From positions 124,001-188,000 of the forward strand of contig JAGFNW010000008.1 of NCBI GenBank assembly GCA_017592665.1: DNA of 64,000 nt. Direction: 5' to 3'. The stretch is from Streptosporangiaceae bacterium NEAU-GS5. GTDB lineage: Bacteria > Actinomycetota > Actinomycetes > Streptosporangiales > Streptosporangiaceae. The stretch's first letter is position 1. Every line of letters starts with the position of its first letter. The notes under the pieces are model-generated. The model was not told the DNA's origin. It did not search any database and saw nothing but the letters and a program-made list of their open reading frames with translations. The position numbers and the translations under genes were made by a program. Below, one piece after another: positions 41,311 through 50,607 of this stretch.

Positions 41311-44300
41311 GTGGAGTTCAAAGTGCTCGGCCCGCTCGTCGTGGTAGCTGAGGGTGAGCAAACGCACCTGAAGTCCGTCAAGCAGCGCGCCCTGCTCGGC
41401 GTACTCCTCAGCCAGGCGAACACTCCCGTTCCACCGCGGCGCCTCATCGAGGCGCTATGGGATGTGCCGCCCGCGTCGGCCGCGGAGAACCTGCGGCTGT
41501 ACGTCTACCAGCTGCGCAGGGCCCTGAACGGCGGCGTCGACACGCGCATCAGCCGCGGCCCGGCCGGCTACTCGATAACCGTGCACCCGGGCGAGCTCGA
41601 CGCCGGCCGCTTCGAGGAGAGCGCCGCAAACGGCCGGCGCGCGCTGGCCACGGGCGACCTCGCGCGCGCCAGCGCCCTGTACGCCGAGGCGCTCGCCCTC
41701 TGGCGGGGACCCGCGTACGGCGAGCTCGCCGAGACCCCCGCGCTCAAGTCGGCCGCTCTCCGGCTCGAAGAGGCCCGGCTCCGGGCGACCGAAGACCGGG
41801 TGACCGCCGACCTGCGGCTGGGCCGGCACACCGAGCTCCTGCCGGAGCTGGCCGCGCTCGCGGCCGCACACCCTTATCGGGAGATCCTGCGCGCCCACCT
41901 CATGCTCGCGCTCTACCGCTCCGGCCGCCAGGCCGAGGCGCTCGAGGTGTTCCGGGCCACCCGCGCGCTGCTCAGCGGCGAGCTCGGCGTGGAGCCGAAC
42001 CCCATGCTCCAGCGACTGCACGAGGCCATCCTGCGTGGCGACGAACGGCTGGCGGGACCGGATCGCGACTGGTGGGCCGAGACCGACGCGATCTCGGCGC
42101 AGGACCAGCCCGACGACCCGGCCGAGCGTCCCTACCAGGGCCTGGTGACCTTCCAGCCGGAGCACGCGGCGTGGTTCTTCGGCCGCGCGCGGCTGATCGA
42201 CCGGTTGCTCGATCGGGTCGAACGGCAGCCGCTTGTCGGCGTCTTCGGCGCGTCGGGCAGCGGGAAGTCCTCGCTGCTTCGCGCCGGGCTGCTGGGCCGG
42301 ATCCCCAAGGACCGGCAGACCCTGCTCATCACGCCGACCGAGCACCCGATCGAGGCGCTCGCCGGCGCGGTCGCCAAGTTCTCGGGCCAGGACGCCGAGC
42401 GGCTGCGTGCCGACCTCGCCGCCGACCCCGCCGCCCTGGATCTGGCGATCCGGGGCGCGCTCGCCGGCGGCCCGGACGACCAGCGGGTGCTCATGGTGGT
42501 GGACCAGTTCGAGGAGTCCTTCACGCTCTGCGCCGACGAGGCGGAACGCGACCGCTTCATCGCCGCGCTGCTCGACGCGGCCCTGCGCCCCGAACGCCGG
42601 GTGACGGTCGTCATCGGCCTCCGCGCCGACTTCCTTGCCGCCTTCAGCCGCCATCCGGGCCTGATGGCCGCGCTCCCCGACGAGGCGCAACTGCTCATCG
42701 GGCCGATGTCGGCCGCCGACCTACGGGAGATCGTCGTACGGCCCGCGGCCCAGGCGGGCCTCCGCGTCGCCCCCGATCTGCTGGCCACGATCCTCGCGGA
42801 CGCCGACGCGGAGCCCGGCGCCCTGCCGCTCGTCTCGCACGCTCTGCTCTCGACCTGGCTGCACCGGACCGGCACGACCCTCACCCTGTCCGCCTATCAG
42901 GCGGCCGGCGGCGTGCGCGGCGCGATCGCCAAGACCGCGGAACGGGTCTACGACGAGCTGTCCGAGGACCGGAGGCGGGTGGCCCGCGGGATCTTCCTGC
43001 GGCTCACGGCGCTCGGCGACGGAACAGAGGACACCAGCCGCCCCATCACCCGGACCGAACTCGACGGCCTCGCCGATCCGGCGATCATCGACGAAGTGCT
43101 CAACGGGCTCGCCGACGCGCGTCTCGTGGTGCTCGGCGAGGACACCGCGAGGGTCGCCCACGAGGCGCTGATCCGCTCATGGCCGCGGCTGCGCCGGTGG
43201 CTGAGCGACGACCGGGCCTACCTGTTCGCGCACCGGCGGCTCACCGCCGCCGCGCACACGTGGCAGGAGCTGGAGCGCGATCCCGGCGCGCTGTACCGGG
43301 GCGCCCAGCTGCTGGCCACCAGGGCCTGGATCGAGGACCGACCGCAGGATCTCAACCAGGTCGAAGGGGCCTTTCTCGCGGCGAGCCGCGCCCTGGAGGA
43401 ACACGAGCAGGTCACCGCAAGGCGGCGGGGCCGGACGCTCAAGCGGCTCCTCGCCGGCATGGCGGTCCTGCTGCTGGTCGCGGTCCTCGCCGGCGGGGTG
43501 GCCGAATCCCAGCGCCGCGACGCCCGCGACCAGGAACTCGTGGCGCTGACCCACCGCCTCTCGCTCCAGGCCAGGTCGCTGCTCGCCTCCGATCCCGACG
43601 TGGCGGGAGTGCTGGCCGTACAGGCGTTCCGGCTCCATCCGGACGCGGAGAGCCGGGGCGGCCTGCTGAGCGCCGCGTCGGCCGCGCGCCGCCGCGTCGA
43701 GCTCAACGCCGGCGGGACGCCGGTCCTCGGCGTCGCCGTCAGCCCGGACGGCGCGATGATCGCCTCGGCCGGCGTCGACGGGCTGATCGGCCTCTGGGAT
43801 CCGGTGCGCCGGATCCGGATCGCCGAGCTGGTGGGGCACCGCGCCTACGCCCGGCCCAAGATGGCGCAGTACGTGCGGACCGTGGCCTTCAGCGACGACG
43901 GCGACCTGCTGGCCTCGGTCGCCAGCGAGCCCGCGCTGACGGCCAGCCCCGGATCCGTCATCGTGTGGGACCTCCGGACGCGTACGCCGATCTTCGCGCA
44001 GCCGGAAGCGGCCCTCACCGGCGCGATGGCGTTCACCGCCGACGGGACGCACGTCGCGGTGGGGGTCGGGGACGGCGGGATCGATCTGTGGGACCTGGCC
44101 GCCCACACCCGTCGCCGGTTGCCGGGCCACCATCACGGGGTGACGTCCCTGGCCGTCAGCCCCGACCAGACGCTTCTGGTCTCGGCCGCCGCGCCCGAGC
44201 CGCCCGCCATCTGGGACGTCAGGACCGGCCGGAGGATCGCGGCGGTTCCCGCGGAGGATGTGCAGGGGGTCGCGTTCGACCTGACCACCCGCATGCTCGC

Positions 44301-45579
44301 GACCAACTCGATCAGCCACGGAGTGCGGTTCTGGGAGGTCGCCCGTGACCGGGTCGCCTTCCACTCCGACCTGCCCAGGCGCAAGCCGTACATCTGGGAC
44401 GTGTCGGCTCCCACCCAGGGCCGGATCGCGGCCGCCGACGAGGACGGCCTGATCACGATCTGGGACATCGAGCGGCGCCAGGCCATCCAGACTTACCAGG
44501 ACAGGAGCCGCGCGGAGGCACGGGCCCTTGCCTTCAGCCGCGACGGCGCCATGCTCGTCTCCGCCGGAGTCGGCCGGACGATCATCGTCCGTGGTCCCGC
44601 CGTCCCCGCGTTCGCCGGGCACGGCGACGCCGTCAACGACATCGAGGTCAGCCCCGACGGGCGGGTCATCGCCTCCGCCGGAGACGACGCGACGGTACGC
44701 CTGTGGGACCCCCTCGGCCGGCCACTCGCGACGCTCTCCGGACATTCCGACCGGGTGACGGCCATCGCGTTCAGTCCGGACGGCGCCCGGCTCGCGGCCG
44801 TCACCCGCGATCACACGGTCACCCTCTGGGAGGTCGCGACGCGACGACGACTCAGCACCACCCGTTATGCCGGGCTCGGCGCCACGACCGACGTGGCATT
44901 CGGGCCGGACGGCCACACCATCGCCGCCGCGGCCCTCGGCCGGTTCCGATGGAGCGTCGACGACGCGGGGAGGCTCTCAGAGTGGAAACTGCCGGGCCCG
45001 CCCACGATCGCGACCGCCCTGGCGTTCCGACCGGACGGCGCCCAGTTCGTCTCCATCAGCCCTTCGGGCGGGATCCTCGTCTGGGATCTGGCCGCCGACG
45101 GTCCGGTCCGGCAGCCGAACGCGGGCCAGGGCGCCGTCCTCGACGTCGCCTTCAGCCCCGACGGCCGCCGCCTCGCCACGGCCGGGTCGGACCACACCGT
45201 CAAGCTGTGGGACGCCACGTCCGGGCGGCTGGTGGCCACGCTGTCCGGCCACTCGGGCCCCGTCGAGGTCCTCGCGTTCAGCCGGGACGGCCGCGCGCTG
45301 GCGTCCGCCGGCGACGATCGGACGATCATCGTGTGGGATCTGCCGTCCGGGCGGCCCGCGGCCACTCTCACCGGGCACGAGACCCGGATCCAGGGCCTCG
45401 CCTTCACCGCGGACGGCGACCTGGTGTCCGGCGGGGACGACGGCCGGATCATCCGCTGGTCGCTCCGGCCGGCCGCCGCGACCGCCCGGATCTGCGCCGA
45501 GACCCACCGCGATCTCACGCCCCAGGAATGGGACTCCTACCTGCCCGGCATGCCCCACGACCCCACCTGCCGCGCTTAG
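41311..45579 (+). CDS. BTAD regulator domain fused to nSTAND1 NTPase and WD40 propeller
   Basis: 1422 residues from GTG 41311 (AGGAG 5 bases upstream; the frame is open further upstream without homology). Order: SARP winged helix (~1-95, FKVLGPLVVV), BTAD (~100-245), nSTAND1 P-loop NTPase with Walker A GASGSGKS (313-320) and Walker B MVVDQFEESF (Asp398), one membrane helix (~714-733), then about 14 WD40 repeats with LWD/VWD ends and GH starts, such as GHGDAVNDIEVSPDGRVIAS. A DNA-binding head on a membrane-anchored sensor is odd: either the head is released, or BTAD serves as a protein-binding module. Divergent from the LamG-RHS operon. Confidence 0.88.
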   Translation: MEFKVLGPLVVVAEGEQTHLKSVKQRALLGVLLSQANTPVPPRRLIEALWDVPPASAAENLRLYVYQLRRALNGGVDTRISRGPAGYSITVHPGELDAGRFEESAANGRRALATGDLARASALYAEALALWRGPAYGELAETPALKSAALRLEEARLRATEDRVTADLRLGRHTELLPELAALAAAHPYREILRAHLMLALYRSGRQAEALEVFRATRALLSGELGVEPNPMLQRLHEAILRGDERLAGPDRDWWAETDAISAQDQPDDPAERPYQGLVTFQPEHAAWFFGRARLIDRLLDRVERQPLVGVFGASGSGKSSLLRAGLLGRIPKDRQTLLITPTEHPIEALAGAVAKFSGQDAERLRADLAADPAALDLAIRGALAGGPDDQRVLMVVDQFEESFTLCADEAERDRFIAALLDAALRPERRVTVVIGLRADFLAAFSRHPGLMAALPDEAQLLIGPMSAADLREIVVRPAAQAGLRVAPDLLATILADADAEPGALPLVSHALLSTWLHRTGTTLTLSAYQAAGGVRGAIAKTAERVYDELSEDRRRVARGIFLRLTALGDGTEDTSRPITRTELDGLADPAIIDEVLNGLADARLVVLGEDTARVAHEALIRSWPRLRRWLSDDRAYLFAHRRLTAAAHTWQELERDPGALYRGAQLLATRAWIEDRPQDLNQVEGAFLAASRALEEHEQVTARRRGRTLKRLLAGMAVLLLVAVLAGGVAESQRRDARDQELVALTHRLSLQARSLLASDPDVAGVLAVQAFRLHPDAESRGGLLSAASAARRRVELNAGGTPVLGVAVSPDGAMIASAGVDGLIGLWDPVRRIRIAELVGHRAYARPKMAQYVRTVAFSDDGDLLASVASEPALTASPGSVIVWDLRTRTPIFAQPEAALTGAMAFTADGTHVAVGVGDGGIDLWDLAAHTRRRLPGHHHGVTSLAVSPDQTLLVSAAAPEPPAIWDVRTGRRIAAVPAEDVQGVAFDLTTRMLATNSISHGVRFWEVARDRVAFHSDLPRRKPYIWDVSAPTQGRIAAADEDGLITIWDIERRQAIQTYQDRSRAEARALAFSRDGAMLVSAGVGRTIIVRGPAVPAFAGHGDAVNDIEVSPDGRVIASAGDDATVRLWDPLGRPLATLSGHSDRVTAIAFSPDGARLAAVTRDHTVTLWEVATRRRLSTTRYAGLGATTDVAFGPDGHTIAAAALGRFRWSVDDAGRLSEWKLPGPPTIATALAFRPDGAQFVSISPSGGILVWDLAADGPVRQPNAGQGAVLDVAFSPDGRRLATAGSDHTVKLWDATSGRLVATLSGHSGPVEVLAFSRDGRALASAGDDRTIIVWDLPSGRPAATLTGHETRIQGLAFTADGDLVSGGDDGRIIRWSLRPAAATARICAETHRDLTPQEWDSYLPGMPHDPTCRA

Positions 45580-46017
45580 ACGTGTGGTGGGATGACCGGG
45601 CTTGCGCGCTGGTGATCAAACGCCCGAGCGGCCTCCGTAGGATTTCGGAGCAGTCCGGGATCGGCCTCCAGATGGCGTAGCTCGTCCAGTGTCAGCTCGC
45701 GCACGAGCAGGCCCTGATCGGTCTTCACGAGCAGGACCGACCCCATCTGAATGACGGCACGGCGTCTTCTCCAGCTTTTCGATCAGGTTGGCGATCGCGT
45801 TGACGTTGGTGGCGTTCACCTCGGCCTGCCGGGTGTCCACCTGCGCCAGCTCAACCGCTCGGACGGCTTTGCGCCCGGCGTTGTCGAGCCCGGCGTCCGC
45901 GGCCTCCGTCTGCACTCGGGCGACCATCCGCTTGAACCAGGAGCCGAAGACCGGCGGGAATTCCCGGGTGACCTCGAGCCCGGCTCGGCCGAGGACCTGC
46001 CGGACGAGGCTCTCCAT
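45576..46017 (-). pseudogene. Frameshifted gene of unknown function
   Basis: The 5' part reads MESLVRQVLGRAGLEVTREF ... NAIANLIEKLEKT in one frame; at about 45765 coding quality moves to another frame that gives VIQMGSVLLVKTDQGLLVRE then LTLDELRHLEADPGLLRNPT and ends at TAA (45576-45578). The unshifted frame goes on as Arg/Gly/Pro-rich low complexity. One indel near GACGGCACGGCG would restore a ~145-residue protein. It might be a natural mutation, a programmed shift or an assembly error. Upstream coding (RRQLEWGQGAAAE) suggests the true start is also further 5'. The 3' end overlaps the stop of the BTAD-WD40 gene on the opposite strand. Confidence 0.55.
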
Positions 46018-46346
46018 CTCGGCGGCGGCGCCCTGACCCCACTCCAGTTGTCGTCGTAATAGAGCCCCGTCACGCGGTCTTCGGGCGAACCGGCGCGCTC
46101 GTCACCGCCGCCGCCTGAAACGTGGTCCTGAATTCCGCTGTTTCCGACCAGGACGCGCACGGCCTCCGCCTGCGGGCCTTTCCGGCCCTGCGTGATGTCG
46201 AACTCGACGCGCCGGCCCGGCACGAGCTTCGCGTGGTCGTCCATCGTGATCGCCGAGTAATGGACGAAAACATCCCTGCCATCGTCCGTCGCGATGAAGC
46301 CGTAGCCCTTGGCGGGGTCGAACCACTTGACTGTGCCTTGGGCCAT
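45816..46346 (-). CDS. Cold-shock domain protein with C-terminal extension
   Basis: ATG 46346 with GAGGGAG five to six bases upstream begins MAQGTVKWFDPAKGYGFIAT, giving a full cold-shock domain with both RNA-binding motifs: KGYGFI (RNP1) and VFVHYS (RNP2). The domain ends near residue 70. The frame stays open to 176 residues, but from about residue 110 (46017 on) it overlaps the better-coding frame of the neighbouring broken gene and becomes Arg/Pro/Ser-rich, so the real end may be different. Binds single-stranded RNA/DNA. Confidence 0.8.
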   Translation of the reverse strand: MAQGTVKWFDPAKGYGFIATDDGRDVFVHYSAITMDDHAKLVPGRRVEFDITQGRKGPQAEAVRVLVGNSGIQDHVSGGGGDERAGSPEDRVTGLYYDDNWSGVRAPPPRWRASSGRSSAEPGSRSPGNSRRSSAPGSSGWSPECRRRPRTPGSTTPGAKPSERLSWRRWTPGRPR

Positions 46347-46431
46347 GAAAACTCCCTCGGTCGCTGGGGCCGAGTCCAATTATCGGTCGGCCCGCTCCCG
46401 CGCGCGGCCCCAGCGGTGCCTCAGGATACTG

Positions 46432-46836
46432 CTACGCCGCCGCGATGCAGCGAATGATGACAGGCGACGACGACACCCAGCCGCCGATGGGCACGGTGGT
46501 CTGGACACTGCCGCCGACCGGGATCGCGCCGTTGAACAGGTTGCTCGTGACGGCCGTCTGCTGGCCTTGCTGCCGGCCGGTGAGGAACGCGATGGCCACG
46601 TACCAGTGGCCGATCGGCACGGTTCCGGTGTTCGTCACGGTGATCGTCGCCTGGAAGTAGTCGGGGAACTGAGCGATCACCGTGAGGGTGGCGCCGCACG
46701 ACAGGCCCTGGGTCGCGGTGACCGACGTGGTCGCCGCGTCGGCCGCGCCGCCGGTGGCGAGCCCGGCCGGGAGGAGGAGGGCGGCCGCGGCGAGCAGCGA
46801 CCCGATGACGGTGGAGCGGATGCGATTGGCGAGCAT
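46432..46836 (-). CDS. Small secreted protein with CBM2-like fold
   Basis: 134 residues; signal peptide to the A-D-A site near residue 34, AAAGGAG upstream of the ATG. Two Cys (SCGATL and the I-R-C near the C-terminus) bracket the mature domain as in cellulose-binding family 2 modules, and PDYFQATITVTNTGTVPIG then the W-Y-V-A-I segment and NLFNGAIPVGGSVQTTVPIG match their strand pattern. It lacks an attached catalytic domain. Likely polysaccharide binding; I rate the fold as probable. Confidence 0.6.
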   Translation of the reverse strand: MLANRIRSTVIGSLLAAAALLLPAGLATGGAADAATTSVTATQGLSCGATLTVIAQFPDYFQATITVTNTGTVPIGHWYVAIAFLTGRQQGQQTAVTSNLFNGAIPVGGSVQTTVPIGGWVSSSPVIIRCIAAA

Positions 46837-46997
46837 GAGACGACTCCTTTGCGGACTGCGGGAAGCCGGGACTGGGTCCCGACCCGCGGAGCGTCATCCC
46901 GTCTTATCGAACGGTCAACTCTCGCCGGCGGCGCCGCGCGTTCACCCAGATGGATCCTGAATCGTTCGCCGATCGTGGGTCGTGCCCGACAAAACGA

Positions 46998-47435
46998 TCA
47001 CCGAGGGCGCGATTCTTGGCAGAGGGTGTGGGTGGCCGGGCAGAGGTGGTAGTTGATGCCGGGCGCGAATTCGATCCGGGAGGCCAGTCGATATGTGACA
47101 CCGTTCGTGCCCGCCTGGAGGGTGATCACGTAGGGCGTGGACAGGGACCAGCCGCCGTCGTAGCCGCTGAAGACATCGTTCATCCCGGAGACGTAGCCGG
47201 ATTCGAACGCCGCTTTGGTCGGCGGGCGCACGCTCGCGGGCAGCTCCGTCGTGACCTGAAGGGCGCGACCCTCCCGCAGGCCGGCGACGCGGCCGTCGCG
47301 CAGGCCCTCGTTGAGGCCGGCCTCGCGGCCGCTGCGGTAGGCCGCGCCGGTGTCGGCCGTCACACGCCCGAACGCGACCAAGCCCGCGGCCGCCGCCAGA
47401 GTGGCCACAATGATGATGATTTTTCGGAATCGCAT
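46998..47435 (-). CDS. Membrane-anchored small protein with Gly-Arg-Glu repeats
   Basis: 145 residues from ATG 47435, AGGAGG four bases upstream. One N-terminal hydrophobic segment (KIIIIVATLAAAAGLVAFG) is followed by short repeats: YRSGREAGLNEGLRDGRVAG then L-R-E-G-R. The remainder (YDGGWSLSTPYVITLQAGTN) is beta-like with two Cys near the C-terminus. No family recognised; probably extracytoplasmic. It precedes the sorbosone-dehydrogenase-like gene region on the same strand in transcription downstream. Confidence 0.6.
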   Translation of the reverse strand: MRFRKIIIIVATLAAAAGLVAFGRVTADTGAAYRSGREAGLNEGLRDGRVAGLREGRALQVTTELPASVRPPTKAAFESGYVSGMNDVFSGYDGGWSLSTPYVITLQAGTNGVTYRLASRIEFAPGINYHLCPATHTLCQESRPR

Positions 47436-47493
47436 CGAACCTCCTGGCGGTGTCTTCACGGAGATCGTTTTGGTTTAGTCCGACAGGCAGGCG

Positions 47494-48882
47494 CTACTTG
47501 TCGTAGGTGAACGCGAGGATGGCGCCGGGGTTCTCCAGGGTGTCCGTGGGAGTGCCGGTGGGATCGCGGGTCAGGCCGCTGTTGTCGGTGGCCACGTAGA
47601 CGGTCTTGCCGGTCGGGTCGAAGGCGGTGTCGCGGTAGCGGTTGGTGGTGTCGGCCAGCTTGACGGGCTTGCCGGCCGTGTGGCCGCCGCCGGTCAGCGG
47701 CACCGCATAGACAGCGCCCTCCTTCAACGACGTCATGAACAGGGTGCCCGACGGATGGACCTCCAGGCTCGACAGGGCGAGCGTGGGCCAGCACTGAAAC
47801 TGGGCTCTGGGGTCGGGGCAGTGCTCCGACGTGCGGAAGTCGTAGTCGGCGGCCACCGTGTAGAAGGTCGCCAGTGGCGGCGCGAAGTCGCTGCCCTTCC
47901 AGTCGCTCTCCTTGTGCTGCGCGACGTCGGGCGGGAAGTCGTAGTCGTCGTAGGTGTTCGACGCGCAGTCCTTCGCGGCGGCCCACTCGCCGTAGACGTA
48001 GCCCTTGTCGTCCTGGTAGCCGGCGACGTACGGCCAGCCGTAGTTCTTGCCCGCCTCGATCAGGTTGAGCTCGTCGTCGCTCTTGGGGCCTTGTTCGTCG
48101 CTGTAGAGCAGGCCGGACGGCGCGAAGGCCAGCCCTTGCGCGTTGCGGAAGCCGTACGCGTAGATGTGGCTGCGCACACCGTTGAACATCGGGTTGTCGG
48201 GCGGGATCGAGCCGTCGAGGTTCATCCGCAGCACCTTGCCGCGGTAGGCGCTCCAGTCATGCGCGCGCACCTGCGCCGCGGTCGGCAGCGTCTGCGCCTC
48301 GATCCGGTTGCAGTACAACGTGAACTGGTTGGCGCCCTGATCGCCGATCGTGTAGTAGAGCTTGCCGTCCGGGCCGAACCGCAGCTTGCCCGACTGGTGG
48401 TCGATGCTCGACGACAGCCCCGTCAGGACGTCGGCCGGGTCCTGCAACGCCTGCCGGTCCTTGTCGTAGGTGTACCGCGCGATCTTCGTGCGGTTGCCGT
48501 CCTGAGTCTTGTATGTGTAGGACAGATAGACGTAGTCGTTCCCGGTCGCCTTGAGCAGGCCGGGATCCAGGGCCAGCCCGAGCACGCCGTCCTGGGCCTG
48601 CGGAGAGTGGACGGCGTCGTCGAGCGACAGCGCCACCTTCTTCTCGCCGGTCTTCGGGTCGATCCGGGTCACCCGCTTGCCGCTCTTCTCCGTCGCCCAA
48701 ATGAAGCCGTCGGGACCCCACACGATCTCGTACGGATCCTCCAGCCCCGTGGCGACCACCCGCACCGGCGCGGCGGCGCTCGACCCGCCCGGCCCGCCCG
48801 ACGGCGCCGCCACCGGCGCGGAGGAACTGCACGCCGTCGCGACACATGCCGCAACCGCCACAACCAGAACGACGATCCTCAT
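47494..48882 (-). CDS. PQQ-type sorbosone/glucose dehydrogenase-like lipoprotein
   Basis: 462 residues from ATG 48882 with a lipobox (VATAC). A six-bladed propeller of the soluble glucose/sorbosone dehydrogenase family: ATGLEDPYEIVWGPDGFIWA, DGVLGLALDPGLL, IYAYGFRNAQGLAF with the conserved G-x-R-N-x-Q-G, and EQGPKSDDELNLIEAGKNYG followed by W-P. These residues line the PQQ site in the family. Probably oxidises a sugar or sugar-like compound outside the membrane; PQQ dependence is inferred. Confidence 0.82.
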   Translation of the reverse strand: MRIVVLVVAVAACVATACSSSAPVAAPSGGPGGSSAAAPVRVVATGLEDPYEIVWGPDGFIWATEKSGKRVTRIDPKTGEKKVALSLDDAVHSPQAQDGVLGLALDPGLLKATGNDYVYLSYTYKTQDGNRTKIARYTYDKDRQALQDPADVLTGLSSSIDHQSGKLRFGPDGKLYYTIGDQGANQFTLYCNRIEAQTLPTAAQVRAHDWSAYRGKVLRMNLDGSIPPDNPMFNGVRSHIYAYGFRNAQGLAFAPSGLLYSDEQGPKSDDELNLIEAGKNYGWPYVAGYQDDKGYVYGEWAAAKDCASNTYDDYDFPPDVAQHKESDWKGSDFAPPLATFYTVAADYDFRTSEHCPDPRAQFQCWPTLALSSLEVHPSGTLFMTSLKEGAVYAVPLTGGGHTAGKPVKLADTTNRYRDTAFDPTGKTVYVATDNSGLTRDPTGTPTDTLENPGAILAFTYDK

Positions 48883-49057
48883 AATGCCCCCTGAGGCAAC
48901 CGATGCCTGGGGGATAGTAGCGCTCATTCCACGCGAAGCCTGCTCCCGTTCCACGCGGATTCCACGCCGGATGTCGAGGCTCACGAGACAGGGCGCCGTG
49001 CGGCCGGCATCGCCATGCGGCGTCCGTCCCTACCGCGAGGCGACGCTTAGGAGCACC

Positions 49058-49765
49058 ATGATCAAACGTATTGCCACAATCGTGCTGGCCGGCGCGATCA
49101 GCAGTCCCCTGCTTCTCATGGGCAGGGCTTCCGCCGCGCCGGACGATCTCACATTCGCGTTCGGCCGCCGCTTCCCCGCTGTGATTTTGATCGACGATCG
49201 GCCTGTAACCATCACCAGCTCGTACATCACCAACGCCGTGGACGTCAGCCTGACCATCAAATCCGGCAACGTGAACAAGACGTCGAGGGTCTTTCATCGT
49301 GGCCAGACGTGGACGTTCCAGACCACCTTCCTGCCGTCCGACCCCGTGGGCGCATGGAGCAGCACAGTCGTGGCCACCGGGGCGGAAAGCTCCACCCAGC
49401 GGGCTGCGACGGTGTTCCTTCAGCACCACACGCGCATCGCCGACTTCTCCGCTCGCCCGCGAGTGATCCTGGCGGGACACGCCACGACCGTCTCCGGTCG
49501 TCTGCAGGTCCAGATCCACCACAGATGGGTCGCTCTGGCGGGCCGGGAGATCCGGATCATCGCGGACTCGGGGACCGCCCCGCCTCCGGTCACCACCGCC
49601 GTCACCGATGGGCACGGCAGGTTCTCCATCGACGTGACGCCCGACAAGGACACCCGCTATCACGCCGAATTCACCGACAAACAGCCCCCGGAGAACGAGG
49701 ACGCCACATCCAGGACGATCTTCGTGAAGGTGATCAAGCCGCACTCGGGCGAACATCGTCGCTGA
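49058..49765 (+). CDS. Secreted protein of unknown function
   Basis: 235 residues; AGGAG (49049-49053) precedes the ATG. Signal peptide MIKRIATIVLAGAISSPLLL cleaved near GRASAAP. The mature part is beta-rich with two Ig-like halves (VTITSSYITNAVDVSLTIKS; RVILAGHATTVSGRLQVQIH). The second half with VTDGHGRFSIDVTPDKDTRY looks like a carboxypeptidase-regulatory or bacterial Ig domain. Divergent from the preceding propeller gene. No catalytic motif. Confidence 0.6.
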   Translation: MIKRIATIVLAGAISSPLLLMGRASAAPDDLTFAFGRRFPAVILIDDRPVTITSSYITNAVDVSLTIKSGNVNKTSRVFHRGQTWTFQTTFLPSDPVGAWSSTVVATGAESSTQRAATVFLQHHTRIADFSARPRVILAGHATTVSGRLQVQIHHRWVALAGREIRIIADSGTAPPPVTTAVTDGHGRFSIDVTPDKDTRYHAEFTDKQPPENEDATSRTIFVKVIKPHSGEHRR

Positions 49766-49959
49766 ACGTCGCCCTCACCCGTGAGGGGCCCCATCGCCAC
49801 TGATCGGGCGCCCCGCCAAGCGGTACGCTCCGGGTCGCTGCCGGCAGGCTTCGGCGTCCGCAGCCCCGGGCGTACGAGGGGGCGCAGCGCGCCTGGAGGC
49901 CGTCGGATGCCCGCAAGACCGGCTTCAGCATCTTCCGCGGATCTTGGTTGGGCCGCAGA

Positions 49960-50607
49960 ATGAGACACGCGATGGTGACCTCACCGCTCCAGAACCGCGT
50001 CATGCCCACCGGCGAGATCGTCTCGACCCCGTCTCGCGGACTGCTCATGGGCAATCGCGGCTGCATCCATCACCCAGAGCGCACGCTCGGCACCTCACGC
50101 TGGCGGTCCAAGCTGTGGATCAGCTGCGTGCTCTCCTGGCGCGACGTGCGGCGCGACGTCATGCCGCCCGGGCGATGGACGGCGCTCTTCTTCCTCGACG
50201 AGGTGACGGCGCTGGCGGCCGGGCATCGCCCGTGCGGCTACTGCCGCCGCGCCGAATACCGGACGTTCGGCGAGTGCTGGCGCGTCTCCCAGGGGCTGGC
50301 CGAACGCCCGCGTGCCACCGAAATGGACAAGGAGTTGCACGCCGAACGGGTCGACCGGCGCACCCGCCGCCAGGTGACCCGCCCCTGGCCGGTCGGCGCC
50401 CTGCCCGACGGCGCCATGGTCCGCCACAACGGCACTGTGGCCCTGGTCACCGGCGGACGGTTGCTGAACTGGTCGTTCGAGGGTTACAGCGAGGGCGCCG
50501 CCGTCTCTGCGGACACGGTCGTCGAGCTGCTGACGCCGCCAAAGATCGTCGGTGTCCTCGCCGCGGGTTATCGCCCGATGGTCCACCCCAGCGCCATGGG
50601 TCAGTGA
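49960..50607 (+). CDS. Conserved hypothetical protein with Cys-His cluster
   Basis: 215 residues from ATG 49960 (an in-frame ATG at 49972 is equally possible; no strong ribosome site). Notable strings are RGLLMGNRGCIHHPERTLGT, W-T-A-L-F-F-L-D-E-V-T-A-L-A-A-G-H-R-P and CGYCRRAEYRTFGECW. The pattern C-I-H near residue 35 and C-x-x-C with a later Cys could bind zinc. Not recognised beyond that. Overlaps the convergent lipoprotein gene by 7 bp. Confidence 0.6.
   Translation: MRHAMVTSPLQNRVMPTGEIVSTPSRGLLMGNRGCIHHPERTLGTSRWRSKLWISCVLSWRDVRRDVMPPGRWTALFFLDEVTALAAGHRPCGYCRRAEYRTFGECWRVSQGLAERPRATEMDKELHAERVDRRTRRQVTRPWPVGALPDGAMVRHNGTVALVTGGRLLNWSFEGYSEGAAVSADTVVELLTPPKIVGVLAAGYRPMVHPSAMGQ

Noticed and set aside
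49734-50066. A 110-codon minus-strand ORF
   Set aside because: It overlaps ends of two better-supported plus-strand genes and lacks a ribosome site; no family pattern.
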